Assembly: GCA_028287545.1 (NCBI GenBank)
Contig: JAQBPL010000225.1
Coordinates: 1-7,308 of the forward strand
Origin: Vulcanimicrobiota bacterium
GTDB taxonomy: Bacteria > Eremiobacterota > Eremiobacteria > Baltobacterales > Baltobacteraceae
Length of the DNA stretch: 7,308 nucleotides
Direction: 5' to 3'
Below, one piece after another: positions 5,850-7,308 of the stretch. The position numbers and the translations under genes are program-made. How positions within the stretch are numbered: position 1 is the stretch's first letter; every line of letters starts with the position of its first letter. The notes beneath the pieces were generated by a model, which worked only from the letters and a program-made list of their open reading frames with translations, had not been told where the DNA came from and ran no database searches.

Positions 5850-6614
5850 TTAGCCTTCCTGTTCCGTCGGGCGGATCAGTATTTCGTTGATCGCGACACG
5901 ACGCGGGCGGCTGATGATGTAGTGGATGGCGTCGGCGATGTCGGATGCCTCCATTCGCTCGACCGATCCGAACCGTGACCTGATCTGCTCCAGGACTTCG
6001 GGCCGATTGTGGCCGGCGAGTTCCGTCGCGACCGCTCCCGGTTCGACCAGCGACACGCGCACGTGGCTCCTGGTCACCTCTTGGCGCAACGCTTCGCTGT
6101 ACGCGCCGACGCCCCACTTCGTCGCGTTGTACACGCCGCTGCCGCTCCGCGCGACGCGCCCCGCGACCGAGCTGACGTTCACGACGTCCGCGACGCGGCG
6201 CGGTTCGCCCTCAGCCGCCCGCATCAGGTGCGGCAGCGCGGCGAGCGTGCAGCGCATCAGCGCGGTCAAATTCAAGTCGATCATGCGTTCCCACTCGCTC
6301 GGGTCCGCACCGGTGATCGGGCCGAGCAGCATGAGGCCCGCGTTGTTGATCAAGGCGTCGAGCCGCCCGAACTTCGCAACCGTTTGTTCGACGATCCCGG
6401 CCGCCTGCGCGGCATCGGTAATGTCGGCTTCGAGCACGAGCGTTTCGACACCGTAGCGGGCGAGGCGCTCGGCAAGCTCGTCGAGACGGTCCTTGCGGCG
6501 CGCCGCGACCGCGACGTTCATCCCGGCGAGGGCAAGCGCGACCGCGGTCGCTTCGCCGATTCCCGAGCTGGCGCCCGTGACGAGCGCGGTCGTGCCTTTG
6601 AGATTCTCAGCCAT
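5850..6614 (-). CDS. Classical short-chain dehydrogenase/reductase (SDR)
   Basis: A 254-residue cytosolic NAD(P)-dependent oxidoreductase of standard classical-SDR length. The Rossmann cofactor motif TGASSGIG is at 13-20, NNAG at 90-93, and a catalytic Asn in DLN at N115. The catalytic serine is S149, exactly 13 residues before Y162, and YNATK gives Y162/K166, so the tetrad is complete. ARRK just after the second strand (38-41) suggests NADP(H) preference. EPGAVATEL (191-199) is the usual loop after the active site. The overall look is of the broad YdfG/clavulanate-dehydrogenase-like group; the substrate cannot be inferred. The ATG at 6614 starts six residues before the first beta strand. Its Shine-Dalgarno is poor (AAGG only 3 nt away), and a GTG at 6629 is possible but has none. 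It is convergent with the channel gene and divergent from the small gene at 6701; neither neighbour suggests a pathway. Confidence 0.93.
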   Translation of the reverse strand: MAENLKGTTALVTGASSGIGEATAVALALAGMNVAVAARRKDRLDELAERLARYGVETLVLEADITDAAQAAGIVEQTVAKFGRLDALINNAGLMLLGPITGADPSEWERMIDLNLTALMRCTLAALPHLMRAAEGEPRRVADVVNVSSVAGRVARSGSGVYNATKWGVGAYSEALRQEVTRSHVRVSLVEPGAVATELAGHNRPEVLEQIRSRFGSVERMEASDIADAIHYIISRPRRVAINEILIRPTEQEG

Positions 6615-6700
6615 GCACCTTGCCAACACCCGCGTGCGGCCGAAAGAGGCGCTCGTCGCTAGAGCGGGATATCCGTCGCGCTCCGGCGCACGATGACGGC
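6615..6700. promoter_or_regulatory. Divergent intergenic region upstream of SDR and small ORF
   Basis: This 86-bp stretch must hold the SDR promoter and any promoter of the small plus-strand gene. It contains a perfect GGATATCC palindrome at 6667-6674 and little else; I see no convincing -35/-10 pair and no strong Shine-Dalgarno for the small gene. Confidence 0.3.
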
Positions 6701-6889
6701 ATGGCCGCCAAGAAGAAAATCGCACCCCCGAAGCCGCTTCCGAACCGTTCGTGGTCCGAATTGACCAAAGCCGAGCAGAATGCCGAGTACTCGCGCGCGC
6801 TGCACGCGTACGCGCAGGGAGCCGGCGAGAACCCCTCGACGCGCTTGGAGTACTACCGCCGTCGGAGCGCCTCCGCGGCACGCGCCTAG
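6701..6889 (+). CDS. Small basic protein, unrecognised
   Basis: A predicted 62-residue protein I do not recognise. It begins with a lysine- and proline-rich segment (AAKKKIAPPKPLP, 2-14), followed by a WSELTKAEQNAEYSRALHAYAQG segment (18-40) likely to be helical, and an arginine-rich, alanine-rich tail with LEYYRRR (49-55). There is no signal peptide, membrane helix or cysteine. Net charge is positive, so nucleic-acid or ribosome contact is conceivable but unsupported. The ATG at 6701 is chosen because upstream codons in the frame look like non-coding filler and the lysine run begins here; no clear ribosome binding site precedes it. Its composition (Trp, Asn, Glu, Tyr spread through it) looks more protein-like than the random high-GC frames around it. 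It sits alone between the SDR start and a convergent DUF1697 gene 9 bp away. Confidence 0.55.
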   Translation: MAAKKKIAPPKPLPNRSWSELTKAEQNAEYSRALHAYAQGAGENPSTRLEYYRRRSASAARA

Positions 6890-6898
6890 TCGCCGGCG

Positions 6899-7308
6899 TC
6901 AGGACCGCGCGATCGCGAGGACCTTCTGCACCGTGTTCCAATTGCGGCCGGTGCAGCGAGTGCCGAGCTTCTTCTCGATCGCCGCGGTCGTCAGCGGCGA
7001 TTCCCCAATCCCGGCAGGATACACCGCATATGCCGTACGGCCGTCGAAGCGGACGATCTCCGGCCCGCTGATCGACGCCTGGAGCGCTTCGACGTTCTCG
7101 CTGCCCGGCACGTCCTTCAGGAAGAGGACGACCAAATGGGCGGGATCACGCTCGGCTTCCGCTCCGAACGGATTACGCTCGACGATGCGTTTCCATTCCG
7201 GAACGGTACGGATGAAAAAGTCCGTGTGGAGCTGTAAGCGCTTTCCTGCTTCGGCTTCGAGGAATCGCTCGATGTCGGCGCCGACCACGGCGTCGCTGCG
7301 AAACACCA
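6899..7308 (-). CDS. DUF1697 family protein, N-terminus cut by window edge
   Basis: The last 136 codons of a DUF1697 protein, a widespread family of uncharacterised cytosolic proteins of about 180 residues. It opens in VFRSD, which in the family follows a conserved GNV strand, so about 40-45 residues lie past the right edge; the GTG at 7306 is therefore an internal valine and not a start. Visible family features are FFIRTVPEWKRIVERNPF (visible residues about 30-47, a motif typically seen as VRT...L..I...NPF), the following HLVVLFL strand, and the C-terminal KKLGTRCTGRNWNTVQKVL, whose T.RNWNTV signature is typical. No frameshift or broken motif is seen. No operon partner is visible; the preceding gene on the plus strand converges with it across 9 bp. 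Confidence 0.9.
   Translation of the reverse strand, partial: VFRSDAVVGADIERFLEAEAGKRLQLHTDFFIRTVPEWKRIVERNPFGAEAERDPAHLVVLFLKDVPGSENVEALQASISGPEIVRFDGRTAYAVYPAGIGESPLTTAAIEKKLGTRCTGRNWNTVQKVLAIARS

Noticed and set aside
6615..6941. Longer N-terminus for the SDR protein
   Set aside because: Sequence before MAENLKG is low-complexity Arg/Ser filler covering the small plus-strand gene; classical SDRs start a few residues before the TGxxxGIG strand.
1..7308. Mobile element, CRISPR array, tRNA or defence system
   Set aside because: No transposase or integrase, no regularly spaced repeats, no tRNA-like cloverleaf and no nuclease or toxin-antitoxin pair were found on either strand.

Overview
The window is high-GC bacterial DNA, packed with genes on both strands and with no gap above about 130 bp. 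It contains no rRNA, tRNA, CRISPR array, insertion sequence or phage gene. GTG starts are frequent: three of the genes with a visible start use it. Exported proteins have Sec-type signal peptides. The gene mix is chromosomal and environmental. The small exported barrel protein at 3585-4019 reminds me of proteins common in Vulcanimicrobiota/Eremiobacterota (WPS-2) genomes. That is a weak, memory-based impression, and taxonomy cannot be fixed from this sequence.

Layout. (1) 10-2791, minus strand, is a three-gene unit read right to left. It runs from a short ChrB-type chromate-resistance-like protein (2516-2791), through an MFS transporter (1332-2492), to a membrane sensor histidine kinase (10-1317). 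The gaps are 23 and 14 bp. No response regulator is visible; it may lie beyond the left edge. (2) 2864-3595, plus strand, is a NicO/RcnA-like metal-ion transporter with a histidine-rich loop, transcribed divergently from the ChrB-like gene across 72 bp. (3) 3585-4019, minus strand, is a small secreted SodC/CHRD-like barrel protein whose 3' end overlaps the transporter by 11 bp. (4) 4148-5845, plus strand, is an MscS-type mechanosensitive channel with a large extracytoplasmic N-terminal domain. (5) 5850-6614, minus strand, is a classical short-chain dehydrogenase/reductase. (6) 6701-6889, plus strand, is an unrecognised 62-residue basic protein. (7) 6899-7308, minus strand, is the C-terminal part of a DUF1697 protein cut by the right edge.

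How they may work together. The left half looks like a metal/oxyanion and envelope-stress neighbourhood: ChrB-type protein, MFS exporter, histidine kinase, NicO-like cation transporter and a secreted protein keeping part of a copper-SOD ligand set. Shared function is inferred from adjacency only. The right half looks like ordinary unrelated genes. The points most worth a second look are the ChrB-like protein that seems to lack the middle of its domain, the SodC/CHRD-like protein with a copper-type half-site and no zinc site, and the coupling of a kinase rather than a regulator to the ChrB-like/MFS pair.
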